DNA of 64,000 nucleotides from Streptomyces megasporus (GCF_000718985.1 NZ_JODL01000018.1:43100-107099); one strand, 5' to 3'; counted from the first letter of the stretch, positions 26,767 through 38,325 are shown. Notes: generated by a model from the sequence alone, not told the origin. Program-made: numbers and translations.

Positions 26767-26914
26767 TTCACAGGCAAGCGAGCAGGAGCCCCGCATGGTT
26801 TCCGAGACCACCCGGCACCGATGCGCCGAGGCACCCGCCGCCGGCGCCCGCGCCGGCGGCGAGCACCGCACCGGCCCCCTCCCCAACGTCCCCGTCCACC
26901 CCCGAGGAGATTCG

Positions 26915-28312
26915 ATGATCACCGTCCTGCCCATCGAGACCCCCGGCCTGGGCGACCGCACCTACCTGGCCCACGACGGCTCCGTGGCCCTGGTGGTCGA
27001 CCCGCAGCGCGACCACGACCGCGTCACCGCGCTCGCCGACGCCGCAGGGGTGCGGATCACCCACGTCTTCGAGACCCACATCCACAACGACTACGTCACC
27101 GGCGGCCTCGCTCTCGCCCGCGAGGTCGGCGCGGCCTACCTGGTGAACGCCGACGACGAGGTCTCCTTCGAGCGGACCCCGATACGCGACGGCCAGACGG
27201 TCGAGGTCGGCGACACCATGCGGATACGGGCGATCCACACCCCCGGTCACACCCACACCCACCTGTCCTACGTACTGGAGGCCGACGGCGAGCGGATCGC
27301 GGTGTTCACCGGCGGCTCCCTGCTGTACGGCACCACCGGTCGGCCGGACCTGCTCGGTCCGGAGCACACCGACACCCTGGTGCGGGCCCAGTGGCGCTCG
27401 GCGCACCGACTGGCCGCCGAACTGCCGGACGACACGGCCGTCTGGCCCACCCACGGCTTCGGCTCGTTCTGCTCCGCGACCCAGGCCACCGGGGTGTCCA
27501 GCACCATCGGGCAGGAGAAGCGGACCAACGCCGCGCTGACCGCCGACGAGCAGACCTACGTCGAGCGGCTGCTGGCCGGTCTGGACGCCTACCCGGCCTA
27601 CTACGCCCACATGGGCCCGGCCAACGCCGCCGGCCCGGACGGCCCCGACCTGTCTCCCCCCGCCGTCGCGGACCCGGCCGAGCTGCGGCGCCGCATCGAG
27701 GCCGGCGAGTGGGTGGTGGACCTGCGCGACCGCACCGCCTTCGCCGCGGGTCACCTCGCGGGCAGTCTCAACTTCGGCCTGGACGGGCAGTTCGTCACCT
27801 ACCTGGGCTGGCTGATCCCGTGGGGCACCCCCCTCACCCTGCTCGGCGAGAGCCCCGAGCAGGTCGCCGAGGCCCAGCGCGAGCTGGTCCGCATCGGCAT
27901 CGACCGCCCCGCCGCCATGGCCACCGGCACCCCCGAGGACTGGGCCGGCGGCGAGCCCCTCGCCGCCTTCGAGCGTGCCTCGTTCGCCGACCTCCAAGCC
28001 GCCCTCGACAAGGGCGACGACGGCCTCGTCGTCCTGGACGTGCGGCGGAACCAGGAACGCGAACGGGCCGGCATCCCCGGCTCGTTCCACATCCCCCTCC
28101 ACGACCTCCTCGGCCGTCTCGACGAGGTCCCCGGCGGCCGGGTCTGGGTCCACTGCGCCGGCGGCTACCGCGCCTCGATCGCGGCCGCCCTGCTCCACGC
28201 CCACGGCCGCGACGTCGTCGCCGTCGACGACGGCTTCGACACCGCCCACGACCTGGGCCTGGCCGTGCCCACCCCCGAGAACACCGACAACCAGAAGGAG
28301 ATCCCCGCATGA
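26915..28312 (+). CDS. CstB-like MBL-fold persulfide dioxygenase-rhodanese fusion
   Basis: A 465-residue three-domain protein with the order of CstB: a metallo-beta-lactamase/persulfide dioxygenase domain (1-235), a rhodanese-like domain without an active Cys (about 250-345), and an active rhodanese domain (about 355-455) with CAGGYR at Cys414. It should oxidise persulfides and release sulfite or thiosulfate. In the MBL domain His55, His57 and His112 are kept, but the motif reads HIHNDY, and the usual TGD aspartate that binds iron is Gly134 (FTGGSLL). The ATG at 26915 follows GAGGAG; an in-frame ATG at 26795, also with GGAG, could give a 40-residue extension. Confidence 0.85.
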   Translation: MITVLPIETPGLGDRTYLAHDGSVALVVDPQRDHDRVTALADAAGVRITHVFETHIHNDYVTGGLALAREVGAAYLVNADDEVSFERTPIRDGQTVEVGDTMRIRAIHTPGHTHTHLSYVLEADGERIAVFTGGSLLYGTTGRPDLLGPEHTDTLVRAQWRSAHRLAAELPDDTAVWPTHGFGSFCSATQATGVSSTIGQEKRTNAALTADEQTYVERLLAGLDAYPAYYAHMGPANAAGPDGPDLSPPAVADPAELRRRIEAGEWVVDLRDRTAFAAGHLAGSLNFGLDGQFVTYLGWLIPWGTPLTLLGESPEQVAEAQRELVRIGIDRPAAMATGTPEDWAGGEPLAAFERASFADLQAALDKGDDGLVVLDVRRNQERERAGIPGSFHIPLHDLLGRLDEVPGGRVWVHCAGGYRASIAAALLHAHGRDVVAVDDGFDTAHDLGLAVPTPENTDNQKEIPA

Positions 28313-28893
28313 CCGCCCCCACCACCCCCCGCGACCTGAGCGCCGCCACCCTGCGCGAGAAGCTGACCTCGGGCACCCCGCCGCGGCTGCTCGACGTGCG
28401 CTCCCCCGCCGAGTTCGAGTCCGCCCACATACCCGGCTCCCTCAACATCCCGCTGCACATCCTGCGCGAGCACCGCGAGGAGATCGCCCGGCTCCTGGAC
28501 GACGACACGGTGCTGGTGTGCCGCTCCGGGCAGCGTGCCGGTCAGGCCGAACGCGCCCTCGCCGAGGCCGGGCGGCCCGGTCTGACCGTCCTGGCCGGCG
28601 GGATCACCGCCTGGGAGAAGTCCGGCGCCCCGACCAACTACGGCCAGGAGCGCTGGGACATGGAGCGCCAGGTCCGCCTGGTCGCCGGCTCCCTGGTCCT
28701 TGTCGGCGCGCTCGGCAGCTTCGCCGTCCCCGGCCTGCAGGCGCTGTCGGCGTTCGTCGGCGGCGGGCTGGTCTTCGCCGCCGTCTCCAACACCTGCGCC
28801 ATGGGCGTGGCGCTGTCGAAGATGCCCTGGAACCGTCCCAAGGCCGTCGACCCGCGCCAGGCCATCGCCCGGCTCGCCGACAGCGGCAGGTGA
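28309..28893 (+). CDS. Rhodanese with C-terminal DUF2892 membrane domain
   Basis: A 194-residue YgaP-like protein. The rhodanese domain (about 10-110) has the catalytic loop CRSGQRAGQ at Cys71 and the fold signatures RLLDVRSPAEFESAHIPG and AGGITAWEKSG. Two membrane helices of the DUF2892 domain follow (VRLVAGSLVLVGALGSF and LSAFVGGGLVFAAVSN). It would carry sulfane sulfur on its cysteine at the membrane. Its start overlaps the stop of the CstB-like gene by four bases (ATGA), which indicates translational coupling, and the exporter gene follows at once. Confidence 0.88.
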   Translation: MTAPTTPRDLSAATLREKLTSGTPPRLLDVRSPAEFESAHIPGSLNIPLHILREHREEIARLLDDDTVLVCRSGQRAGQAERALAEAGRPGLTVLAGGITAWEKSGAPTNYGQERWDMERQVRLVAGSLVLVGALGSFAVPGLQALSAFVGGGLVFAAVSNTCAMGVALSKMPWNRPKAVDPRQAIARLADSGR

Positions 28894-28900
28894 CCGCCCC

Positions 28901-29767
28901 GTGACGCCGACGCTTCTGTTGGTCCTGGCTCTGGCGCTGCTGGTCGGCGTCAGCCTGGGCCTGCTCGGGGGCGGCGGGTCGATCCTGACCGTGCCGCTGC
29001 TGGTCCATGTCGCCGGGCTGGACGCCAAGGAGGCCATCGCCACCTCCCTGTTCGTCGTCGGCGTCACCTCCGCCGTGGGCGTGGTCGGCCACGCCCGCGG
29101 CGGCCGGGTCCGCTGGCGCACCGGTGTGCTGTTCGGGGCGGCCGGCATGGCCGGCGCCTACGCCGGCGGCCTGCTCGGAGGCCATCTCCCCGACGCCGTC
29201 CTGCTGATCGCGTTCGCGGCCATGATGATCGTCACCGCCGCCGCCATGCTCCGCGGTCGCCGCACCGTGCGTTCCGAGCACGCCCACCGGCGGCTCCCGG
29301 TGGGCCGGGTCCTGTTGGACGGCGCCGCCGTCGGCCTGGTCACCGGTCTGGTCGGCGCGGGAGGAGGCTTCCTGGTCGTCCCCGCCCTGGCCCTGCTGGG
29401 CGGGCTGCCCATGCCGGTGGCCGTGGGCACCTCGCTGCTGGTCATCGCCATGAAGTCCGCCGCCGGGTTCGCCGGCTACCTCACCACCGTCCCCATCGAC
29501 TGGACGCTCACCCTGGCCGTCACCGCCGCCGCCGTCGTCGGCGGCCTCGTCGGGGCCCGCCTGGCCGAACGCGTCCCCGCCGCCGCCCTCTCCCGGGTGT
29601 TCGCCTGGTTCGTCCTGGCCATGGGCGCCCTCACCCTCCTCCAGCAGGCCCCTGCCGACCTGCGGCTTCCCGTCGCCGCCGCGCTCGCCTCGCTCGGCGC
29701 GGGCGCCGGTCTCTGTTACGGCCTCGTCCCCCGCTGTCCCCTGCGGCGCGCCGTCCACGGCTCGTAG
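28901..29767 (+). CDS. TauE/SafE-family sulfite or organosulfonate exporter
   Basis: A 288-residue membrane protein with about eight hydrophobic helices and the two glycine-rich repeats typical of the family (GLLGGGGSILTVPLLVHVAG and GLVGAGGGFLVVPALALLGG). These proteins export sulfite or related anions. Placed after two sulfur-transfer enzymes, it probably removes sulfite made by persulfide oxidation. The GTG at 28901 starts the first membrane helix, 7 bases after the upstream stop. A giant hairpin follows the stop codon directly. Confidence 0.9.
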   Translation: MTPTLLLVLALALLVGVSLGLLGGGGSILTVPLLVHVAGLDAKEAIATSLFVVGVTSAVGVVGHARGGRVRWRTGVLFGAAGMAGAYAGGLLGGHLPDAVLLIAFAAMMIVTAAAMLRGRRTVRSEHAHRRLPVGRVLLDGAAVGLVTGLVGAGGGFLVVPALALLGGLPMPVAVGTSLLVIAMKSAAGFAGYLTTVPIDWTLTLAVTAAAVVGGLVGARLAERVPAAALSRVFAWFVLAMGALTLLQQAPADLRLPVAAALASLGAGAGLCYGLVPRCPLRRAVHGS

Positions 29768-29840
29768 CGCCCGCCCATATGCCGGTACCCCGGCGCGCCG
29801 AGAGGTTCGGTGCGCCGGGGTACCGGCGTATGGGCGGGCG
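29768..29840. terminator. Very long hairpin terminator after the exporter gene
   Basis: Two 29-base arms (29768-29796 and 29812-29840) pair with a single G-U type mismatch, and the loop contains a smaller CCGA/TCGG stem. It separates the exporter gene from the thioredoxin promoter. Confidence 0.85.
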
Positions 29841-29876
29841 GACCGGTGGAATGTTCCACACCACCCTGGTGTTCAG

Positions 29877-29890
29877 TACCCCAGGGGGTA
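29877..29890 (+). promoter_or_regulatory. Third CstR-type operator, before the thioredoxin gene
   Basis: TACCCC-A-GGGGGTA matches the palindromes before the CstB-like gene and lies 28 bases before the thioredoxin start. Just upstream is a further inverted repeat, ACACCA-CCC-TGGTGT (29858-29872). Confidence 0.6.
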
Positions 29891-29918
29891 TCAACCGACA
29901 GCTCCGAGAGGACGTCCC

Positions 29919-30287
29919 ATGAGCACCGTCACCCTGACCGCCGCCGACTTCGAGAAGACCGTCACCGACAACGACATCGTCCTCGTCGATTTCTGGGCTT
30001 CCTGGTGCGGACCGTGCCGGATGTTCGCCCCGGTCTACGAGAAGGCCTCCGAGGCCAACTCCGACATCGTCTTCGGCAAGGTCGACACCGAGGCCGAGCA
30101 GGCGCTGGCCGCCGCCGCGAACATCACCTCGATCCCCACCCTGATGGCCTTCCGCGAGGGCGTGCTGGTCTTCGCCCAGCCCGGCGCCCTGCCGCCCCAG
30201 GCCCTGGACCAGGTGATCACCGCAGTCCGCGAACTCGACATGGACGAGGTCCGCGCCTCCATCGCCGCCCAGAACCCCGGTCAGTGA
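29919..30287 (+). CDS. trxA: Thioredoxin
   Basis: A 122-residue thioredoxin with the canonical VDFWASWCGPCRMF motif (Cys30 and Cys33) and the cis-proline segment SIPTLMAF. It reduces disulfides and can also reduce persulfidated proteins, which fits its place behind a CstR-type operator and ahead of a CstR-like regulator gene. The C-terminus is slightly longer than that of typical TrxA. The ATG at 29919 follows GAGAGGA. The housekeeping trxA is probably elsewhere; this copy looks dedicated to sulfur stress. Confidence 0.92.
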   Translation: MSTVTLTAADFEKTVTDNDIVLVDFWASWCGPCRMFAPVYEKASEANSDIVFGKVDTEAEQALAAAANITSIPTLMAFREGVLVFAQPGALPPQALDQVITAVRELDMDEVRASIAAQNPGQ

Positions 30288-30331
30288 CCACGGGCCGGTC
30301 CCCGACCGGCCCTCCGTGAGAGGAACACCCC

Positions 30332-30598
30332 ATGGTCCAGCTCCCCGCCGACCAGGTGCGGTCGGCCGCCAACCGGCTCAAGCGCGCCCAGGGCCAGCTC
30401 GCCGCCGTCGTGCGCATGCTGGAGGAGGGCCGGGACTGCGAGGACGTGATCACCCAGCTCGCCGCGGTCAACCGCGCGCTGGACCGGGCCGGTTTCGCCA
30501 TCGTCGCCAGTGGCCTCAAGCAGTGCCTGGCCCAGGAGGGCGGTGTCGACAGCCTCGACACACGGAAGATGGAGAAACTCTTCCTCTCCCTCTCCTGA
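30332..30598 (+). CDS. CstR-like (CsoR/DUF156 family) repressor 1
   Basis: An 88-residue all-helical repressor with the DUF156 core NRLKRAQGQLAAVVRMLEEG. The two sensor cysteines are Cys36 (GRDCEDV) and Cys65 (LKQCLA). Copper-sensing CsoR has a histidine four residues before the second cysteine; here that position is Gly61, so persulfide sensing as in CstR is more likely than copper binding. It follows the thioredoxin gene by 44 bases and probably represses the operons carrying the TACCCC...GGGGTA palindromes. The ATG at 30332 follows GAGAGGA. Confidence 0.85.
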   Translation: MVQLPADQVRSAANRLKRAQGQLAAVVRMLEEGRDCEDVITQLAAVNRALDRAGFAIVASGLKQCLAQEGGVDSLDTRKMEKLFLSLS

Positions 30599-30636
30599 CC
30601 TTCTCGCCGAACACCCTCCACGACGGGTGTTCGCCC

Positions 30637-30663
30637 GTGGGGCCGCCGCTCAGGCGGCCCCAC
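30637..30663. terminator. Hairpin terminator between the two CstR-like genes
   Basis: GTGGGGCCGCC (30637-30647) pairs with GGCGGCCCCAC (30653-30663) around the loop GCTCA; bidirectional between convergent genes. Confidence 0.8.
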
Positions 30664-30749
30664 TTCCGGTTGGGCGGCCCTGCCCTTCGGCTCGGTCCTT
30701 CGGAACGAGAACGACCGAGAACGACCGAGGGCGACGGAGGGCAGAGCCT

Positions 30750-31364
<615 letters not shown>

Positions 31365-31387
31365 GACATCTTGTGGAGGGAACACCC

Positions 31388-31756
31388 GTGAACGCATACG
31401 CAAGCGCGGTCGAGCGCTACTTCGCCGCCTGGAACACCCTCGACGCCGAGGACCTCGCCAAGGCCGTCGCCCGGGCCTGGACCGAGGAGGGCACATACAC
31501 CGACCCCCTGGTCCGGGCCCACGGCCACGAGCAGGTGGCGGCCGTCATCGCCGCGGTGCACGAGCAGTTCCCCGGCTTCGAATTCCGGATGACCGGAGAG
31601 GTGGACGGCCACCACGACATCGCCCGCTTCACATGGGATCTGGTGTCCACCGTCGACGGTTCCTCACCCGCTGCCGGCTTCGACGTCATCACCCTCGCCG
31701 AGGACGGACGCATCATCTCCGTGCAGGGTTTCCTGGACCGCGCCCCGGCGGCCTGA
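31388..31756 (+). CDS. SnoaL/NTF2-like family protein
   Basis: A 122-residue alpha+beta cone-fold protein. The family pattern is clear in VERYFAAWNTLDAEDLAKAV, a TDPLVRAHGHEQVAAVI segment and a final strand GRIISVQGFLDRA. Members act as small-molecule isomerases, cyclases or binding proteins; no catalytic pair can be assigned. The GTG at 31388 follows TGGAGGG by 8 bases. It is preceded by a perfect inverted repeat and a strong leader hairpin, so expression is probably tightly controlled. It is a single-gene unit. Confidence 0.8.
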   Translation: MNAYASAVERYFAAWNTLDAEDLAKAVARAWTEEGTYTDPLVRAHGHEQVAAVIAAVHEQFPGFEFRMTGEVDGHHDIARFTWDLVSTVDGSSPAAGFDVITLAEDGRIISVQGFLDRAPAA

Positions 31757-31898
31757 CGACCACGCTTCGTCGAGCGGCGTGCCGATCGGAAGCCGGCGAC
31801 GCCGACGTGGGGGAGCAATTCCACCCGCCCCCGTCCTCCCGGGCGCGGCATCCGCCACGGCGTGTGACGCCTCGCGTCCGTGTCGCTCCGTTCGGGGC

Positions 31899-31916
31899 TT
31901 TCGGCCCAGGCCGAAA
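31899..31916. promoter_or_regulatory. Palindrome before the small secreted protein gene
   Basis: TTTCGGCC-CA-GGCCGAAA is a perfect 8-bp inverted repeat with a 2-base centre, 85 bases before the GTG start. It could be an operator; the regulator is unknown. Confidence 0.35.
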
Positions 31917-32000
31917 CGACTTCGCCCCACTCGTCCGGCCCTCACAGACTGGCAGCGAGCAACAACCGAGAGCAACCCCGGAACGACAAGGAGGAGCATC

Positions 32001-32450
32001 GTGCGCAAGCGCATGTTCGGGGCCCTCGCCACCGCCGCCGCGTTCGCCGGCATCGTGGGAGTGACGGCCACCCCGGCCGCCGCCGCGGGCTGGATCACTC
32101 CGGACCAGGTCCACAGCATCAAGAACCCGGTGACCGCCGTGGCCAAGGAGACCCCGGCCGGCAGCATCCAGGTCCGCCACGGGAGCTACGGGGGAGTCCA
32201 GTACGGCTGGGGGCGGGTGGTGAACCCGAAGGCGGGCTACAACCTCATCTTCGAGGTCGACCTCAACGGAGACCGCAAGGTGGACGCCTCGGACACCTGG
32301 GCCGCGGTCTGGAACCTTTCGGCGGGCGGTATCAAGTGGACCCACGGGTACCCCACGTCGTCCAGCAGCACGCGCGCGTTCCGCGCGTGCATCACCAGGC
32401 ACTCGTCGTGCGCGGAAACCAACGCCGAGCACCGGACCGCGTGGTGGTGA
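32001..32450 (+). CDS. Small secreted protein with an EF-hand-like loop
   Basis: A 149-residue exported protein of unrecognised family. The signal peptide (RKRMFGALATAAAFAGIVG) ends near ATPAAAA at about residue 30. The mature part has the sequence VDLNGDRKVDASDTW, which fits a calcium-binding EF-hand or dockerin-type loop, and two cysteines near the C-terminus (RACITRHSSCAE) that could form a disulfide. The GTG at 32001 follows AAGGAGGAG. A hairpin terminator lies downstream. Calcium binding is inferred only from the loop. Confidence 0.7.
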   Translation: MRKRMFGALATAAAFAGIVGVTATPAAAAGWITPDQVHSIKNPVTAVAKETPAGSIQVRHGSYGGVQYGWGRVVNPKAGYNLIFEVDLNGDRKVDASDTWAAVWNLSAGGIKWTHGYPTSSSSTRAFRACITRHSSCAETNAEHRTAWW

Positions 32451-32516
32451 GCCCCGCCACCCTTCACAGAGCTCCCCTCGACACCACCACGGGTGTTTGA
32501 GGCCTCTCCGTGCCGT

Positions 32517-32554
32517 GCCCGCGGCGATCGGTACCCGTGCCGGTCGCCGCGGGC
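32517..32554. terminator. Hairpin terminator after the secreted protein gene
   Basis: GCCCGCGGCGA (32517-32527) pairs perfectly with TCGCCGCGGGC (32544-32554); the loop holds an inner CGG/CCG pair. Confidence 0.7.
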
Positions 32555-32632
32555 GAGGTGTGTCCGGGGCCGGACCGTTCGGGTCCGGCCGACTCCGCCA
32601 CGGCGGCGCCGGCGCTGTGGGATGGTGGTCGC

Positions 32633-33052
32633 GTGACCTTGGAGGACCTCGTCCGGCTGCGCCGGGCCCGTGACCTGATGGACCGCGACTACGCGAAGCC
32701 GCTCGACGTTCCGGCGCTGGCGCGCTTCGCCCTCATGTCGACGGGCCACTTCTCCCGCAGCTTCCGCGCCGCCTTCGGCGAGACGCCCTACGGCTACCTG
32801 ATGACGCGCCGGATCGAGCGGGCCAAGGCGCTGCTGCGGCGGGGCGACCTGACGGTGACGGAGGTCTGCTTCGCGGTCGGCTGTACCTCGCTGGGGTCGT
32901 TCAGTTCACGGTTCACCGAGTTGGTCGGCGAGAGTCCGAGCTCGTACCGGGCCCGCCGTCATGACGAGGGCGCCGCCGTCCCGGCCTGCGTCGCCAAGAT
33001 CCACACGCGACCGGTCAGGAACGGAGAAGCGAAACCCATGCCCCGCCCGTAG
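32633..33052 (+). CDS. AraC-family regulator consisting of the DNA-binding domain
   Basis: A 139-residue protein that is essentially one AraC/XylS HTH domain: the first HTH is LDVPALARFALMSTGHFSRS and the second is VTEVCFAVGCTSLGSFSSRF, followed by the family end GESPSSYRAR. No effector domain is present, so activity may be set by amount, as with MarA/SoxS. The GTG at 32633 is the only plausible start. It is followed after 10 bases by the VOC gene and then the UvrA-like gene on the same strand, which it may control. Confidence 0.85.
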   Translation: MTLEDLVRLRRARDLMDRDYAKPLDVPALARFALMSTGHFSRSFRAAFGETPYGYLMTRRIERAKALLRRGDLTVTEVCFAVGCTSLGSFSSRFTELVGESPSSYRARRHDEGAAVPACVAKIHTRPVRNGEAKPMPRP

Positions 33053-33062
33053 CGTGAGGCAC

Positions 33063-33479
33063 ATGGACATCAAGCTCTCACAGTGCTTCATCGCCGTCGA
33101 CGACCACGACAAGGCACTCGCCTTCTACCGGGACGCCCTCGGCCTGGAGGTGCGCAACGACGTCGAGTTCGAGGGGATGCGCTGGGTGACCGTGGGCTCA
33201 CCGGCGCAGCCCGGTGTGGACATCGTCCTCGAACCGCCCGTCGCGGACCCGAACGCCTCTCCCGCCGACAGGCAGGCCATGGCCGAACTGCTGGCGAAGG
33301 GCCTGTTGCGCGGTGTCATCTTCTCGACCGACGACTGCGACGCCACCTTCGAGCGCGTCCGCGCCGCGGGCGGTGAGGTGCTGCAGGAGCCGGTCGATCA
33401 GCCGTACGGCGTCCGCGACTGCGCCTTCCGCGACCCCTCCGGCAACATGCTGCGCTTCACCCAGCCCCGTCGGCGGTGA
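33063..33479 (+). CDS. VOC-family protein linked to the UvrA-like gene
   Basis: A 138-residue glyoxalase/bleomycin-resistance-fold protein. The first module begins KLSQCFIAVDDHDKALAFYR and the last ends CAFRDPSGNMLRFTQP, both typical. Relatives bind antibiotics or detoxify reactive carbonyls. It lies between the AraC-type regulator and the UvrA-like ATPase, a combination that suggests a drug-resistance cassette, though no drug can be named. The ATG at 33063 starts 10 bases after the AraC stop. Confidence 0.85.
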   Translation: MDIKLSQCFIAVDDHDKALAFYRDALGLEVRNDVEFEGMRWVTVGSPAQPGVDIVLEPPVADPNASPADRQAMAELLAKGLLRGVIFSTDDCDATFERVRAAGGEVLQEPVDQPYGVRDCAFRDPSGNMLRFTQPRRR

Positions 33480-33598
33480 GCTCCGGTTCCGCACACCGGG
33501 CGCCACCACGATCCGGCGCCCCACCGTCACCGTCGGGTCACCGACCGCGGACGGCCACTGATCCCATCGGAACCACTCACCCGGTAGTTGGAGACACC

Positions 33599-36025
<2,427 letters not shown>

Positions 36026-36032
36026 TCGGGCC

Positions 36033-36062
36033 CCTCGTGGACACCGTGGGGTGTCCACGAGG
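36033..36062. terminator. Hairpin terminator after the UvrA-like gene
   Basis: CCTCGTGGACACC (36033-36045) and GGTGTCCACGAGG (36050-36062) form a perfect 13-bp stem with loop GTGG. Confidence 0.85.
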
Positions 36063-36219
36063 GCGTCCTCGGGGTCGGACGGACGGGGGAGCATCCCGAG
36101 CGGAGCCCGGGGACGGTGCCGGCGCCCGGCCTCGACATCGGCCGGTGGCGCGCCCTCGCATCCCGCCGGTCCCCGTCCGTGGCCGCCCCGTGAACGTCCC
36201 GCTGCCCCTCGGAGGTTCG

Positions 36220-38325
36220 GTGTCCGCCAAAACGTCCCCCGGAACGTCCCCCGGACCGGCGAGCCCGCGCACCGCGCGGGCCGTGCGTCCGTGGTCGGTG
36301 TGGCCCGGGATCGTGCGATCCCGGGCCGCGCGCGACTGGCTGTCGCCGGCGGCCCTGGCCGCCGCGCAGTTACTGTGGTGGCCGTTGGACGCGCTGCGGC
36401 ACCCCGGCGCGACCGGTCCCGTGCCGGTGGGGGCGGGACTGCTGGCCATGGCGGTGGCGGTGGTCCTGCTGGCCTGGCGCCGACGGGCCCCGGTCCATGT
36501 GCTGGCCGGCGTCACCGCCGTGGCGGCCACCGCGCCGGCCGTGTCCTTCCCCGGTGCGCTGGACGTGTTCGCCGCCGTCGGGACGGCCGTCGCCCTGTAC
36601 ACGGTGGCGGTGCGGCACGACGCGACCACCGCCGTGATCACCGGAGTGACCCAACTGTGCTGGCAGTTGGTGTGGCTCTCCGGTCTGCACGGCGCCGGCG
36701 GGGGCGTCGGTTTCCTGCTGGTCGTGGTGCCGCAGGTCGCCGCCCTGGGCGCCGGACTGAGCCGGCGACGTCTGCTGGCGGCGCGGCGTGCCGCCGCGGC
36801 CCGGCTGGCCGAGGCCGAGCGGGCCCGGCTGCGGGCGGCCGACGACGAGCGCCACCGGCTGGCCCGTGAGCTGCACGACGTCGGCGCCCACCATCTGACC
36901 TCGGTGGTGGTCTCGGCGGAGGCGGCGCGTCGACTCGGGGGTTCCCGGCCCGAGTTGGCCGCCGAGGCGCTGCGGACCGCGGCCGACGACGGCCGTGCGA
37001 CGCTGTCGGCGCTGCGCGAACTGGTGGCGGTGATGGACGACCTCCGGCGGGAGCCGTCGCGGGTGTGGCGACGGCGGATCGAGGAGTTGGCCGCCGGTTT
37101 CGGCAGGCTGGGCAGGTCAGTGCGGGTGGAGCTGTCGGCGGACCTGTCGGGACCGACGGGCGAGGCCGTCTTCGGCGTCGTGCGGGAGGCGCTGACGAAC
37201 GCGCTGCGCCACGCGCCCGGCGCCGACGTCCGGGTCGGGGTACGGCACCACCGGGGCGTCCTGGAGGTGGTCGTCGACAACGGCGCTCCCGCCGGCGGTG
37301 ACGGCACCGCGGACGGTGGCGCGGACGGTGGCGCGGTGCGCGGTCTGGGGTCCGGGCGTGGGCTGGCGGGGATGCGCCAGCGCGTGGAGACGGCCGGTGG
37401 ACGCCTGGAGGCCGGGTCACGGCCCGACGGCGGGTGGCGGGTGCGCGCCGAGCTGCCCGTCCCCGGCGCGTCCCCGGCGGGCAGGCGTCCGCGGCTTCCC
37501 GACAGCCGGCGGGTGGCCCAGGTGATGGTCGCGCTCGTGGCCTTCTTCAACCCGCTGGTGCCCGCGCTGATGAGCGTCCCGGACGGGAGGGAGCCGCACA
37601 GTCCGCAGGCCGACACGCTGTACCTGCTGCTGATGTCCGTCCACGCCCTGCCGCTGCTGTGGCGGCGGCACGCTCCGTCGGTGGCGTTGGCGGTCGCTCT
37701 GGCGTCGGCGACGCTGTGGCCGGTGGCCGCTCTCCGGGGCGTGTTGCCCGCCCCGCTGGTGCCGGCGCTGTGGGCGGGCGTGGCGGTGGAGGCCGCGATG
37801 GTGTACACCGTGGCGGCCCACGGGCGGCGCGGTCGGCGGGCGTGGTGGGTCGTACCGGTCGCCGGCTGCGTCCTGGGCGCGGTGATCGGCGCGACGGCGG
37901 CGGCCGGGCAGTTGCTGCCGCACCGGTTCGGGCCGGTGGCGTACCCGCTGTCGACGGCGGTGGCGGTCACCGCCGTCACCGCGTTGTTCGCGGTGGTCTG
38001 GCGGGCGGGAGCCGCCGTGCGCGGCCGTCGCTCCCGGACCTCGGCCCGGGAGCGGGCCGAGGTCGCCGAGGTGCTGCGGGACGCGGCCCGTGCGGCGCGG
38101 GCCCAGCGGGAGCACGTCGCCGTCGGGCTGCGTGAGGCCGTCATGGAGCGGGCGGGCCGAGTGGTGCGTCATGCCGAGGAGGGACGGCTGGAGGATGTCG
38201 CGGCCGAGGCCCGCGCGGCGCTGGCCGCCATGCGGGAGTTGCCGGCCGGCTTGCACGGACCCGGCGAGAGAGGTGCGGGCGAGGGGGTCGAGGCGGCGGC
38301 GCGGGAGATGCCGGCCGCACGGTGA
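36220..38325 (+). CDS. NarL-type sensor histidine kinase with a second degenerate half
   Basis: A 701-residue membrane kinase. The first half has about five membrane helices, a HisKA_3 domain with the phospho-acceptor His219 (RELHDVGAHHLTSVV) and a HATPase domain (NALRHAPGA ... GRGLAGMRQRVETAGG). The second half (about 425-690) repeats membrane helices and a DHp-like segment in which the His position is Arg (VAVGLREAVMERAGRV), with no ATPase domain after it. The GTG at 36220 follows GGAGG by 4 bases; a GTG at 36190 is also possible. The partner is the response regulator at 38905. Confidence 0.83.
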   Translation: MSAKTSPGTSPGPASPRTARAVRPWSVWPGIVRSRAARDWLSPAALAAAQLLWWPLDALRHPGATGPVPVGAGLLAMAVAVVLLAWRRRAPVHVLAGVTAVAATAPAVSFPGALDVFAAVGTAVALYTVAVRHDATTAVITGVTQLCWQLVWLSGLHGAGGGVGFLLVVVPQVAALGAGLSRRRLLAARRAAAARLAEAERARLRAADDERHRLARELHDVGAHHLTSVVVSAEAARRLGGSRPELAAEALRTAADDGRATLSALRELVAVMDDLRREPSRVWRRRIEELAAGFGRLGRSVRVELSADLSGPTGEAVFGVVREALTNALRHAPGADVRVGVRHHRGVLEVVVDNGAPAGGDGTADGGADGGAVRGLGSGRGLAGMRQRVETAGGRLEAGSRPDGGWRVRAELPVPGASPAGRRPRLPDSRRVAQVMVALVAFFNPLVPALMSVPDGREPHSPQADTLYLLLMSVHALPLLWRRHAPSVALAVALASATLWPVAALRGVLPAPLVPALWAGVAVEAAMVYTVAAHGRRGRRAWWVVPVAGCVLGAVIGATAAAGQLLPHRFGPVAYPLSTAVAVTAVTALFAVVWRAGAAVRGRRSRTSARERAEVAEVLRDAARAARAQREHVAVGLREAVMERAGRVVRHAEEGRLEDVAAEARAALAAMRELPAGLHGPGERGAGEGVEAAAREMPAAR

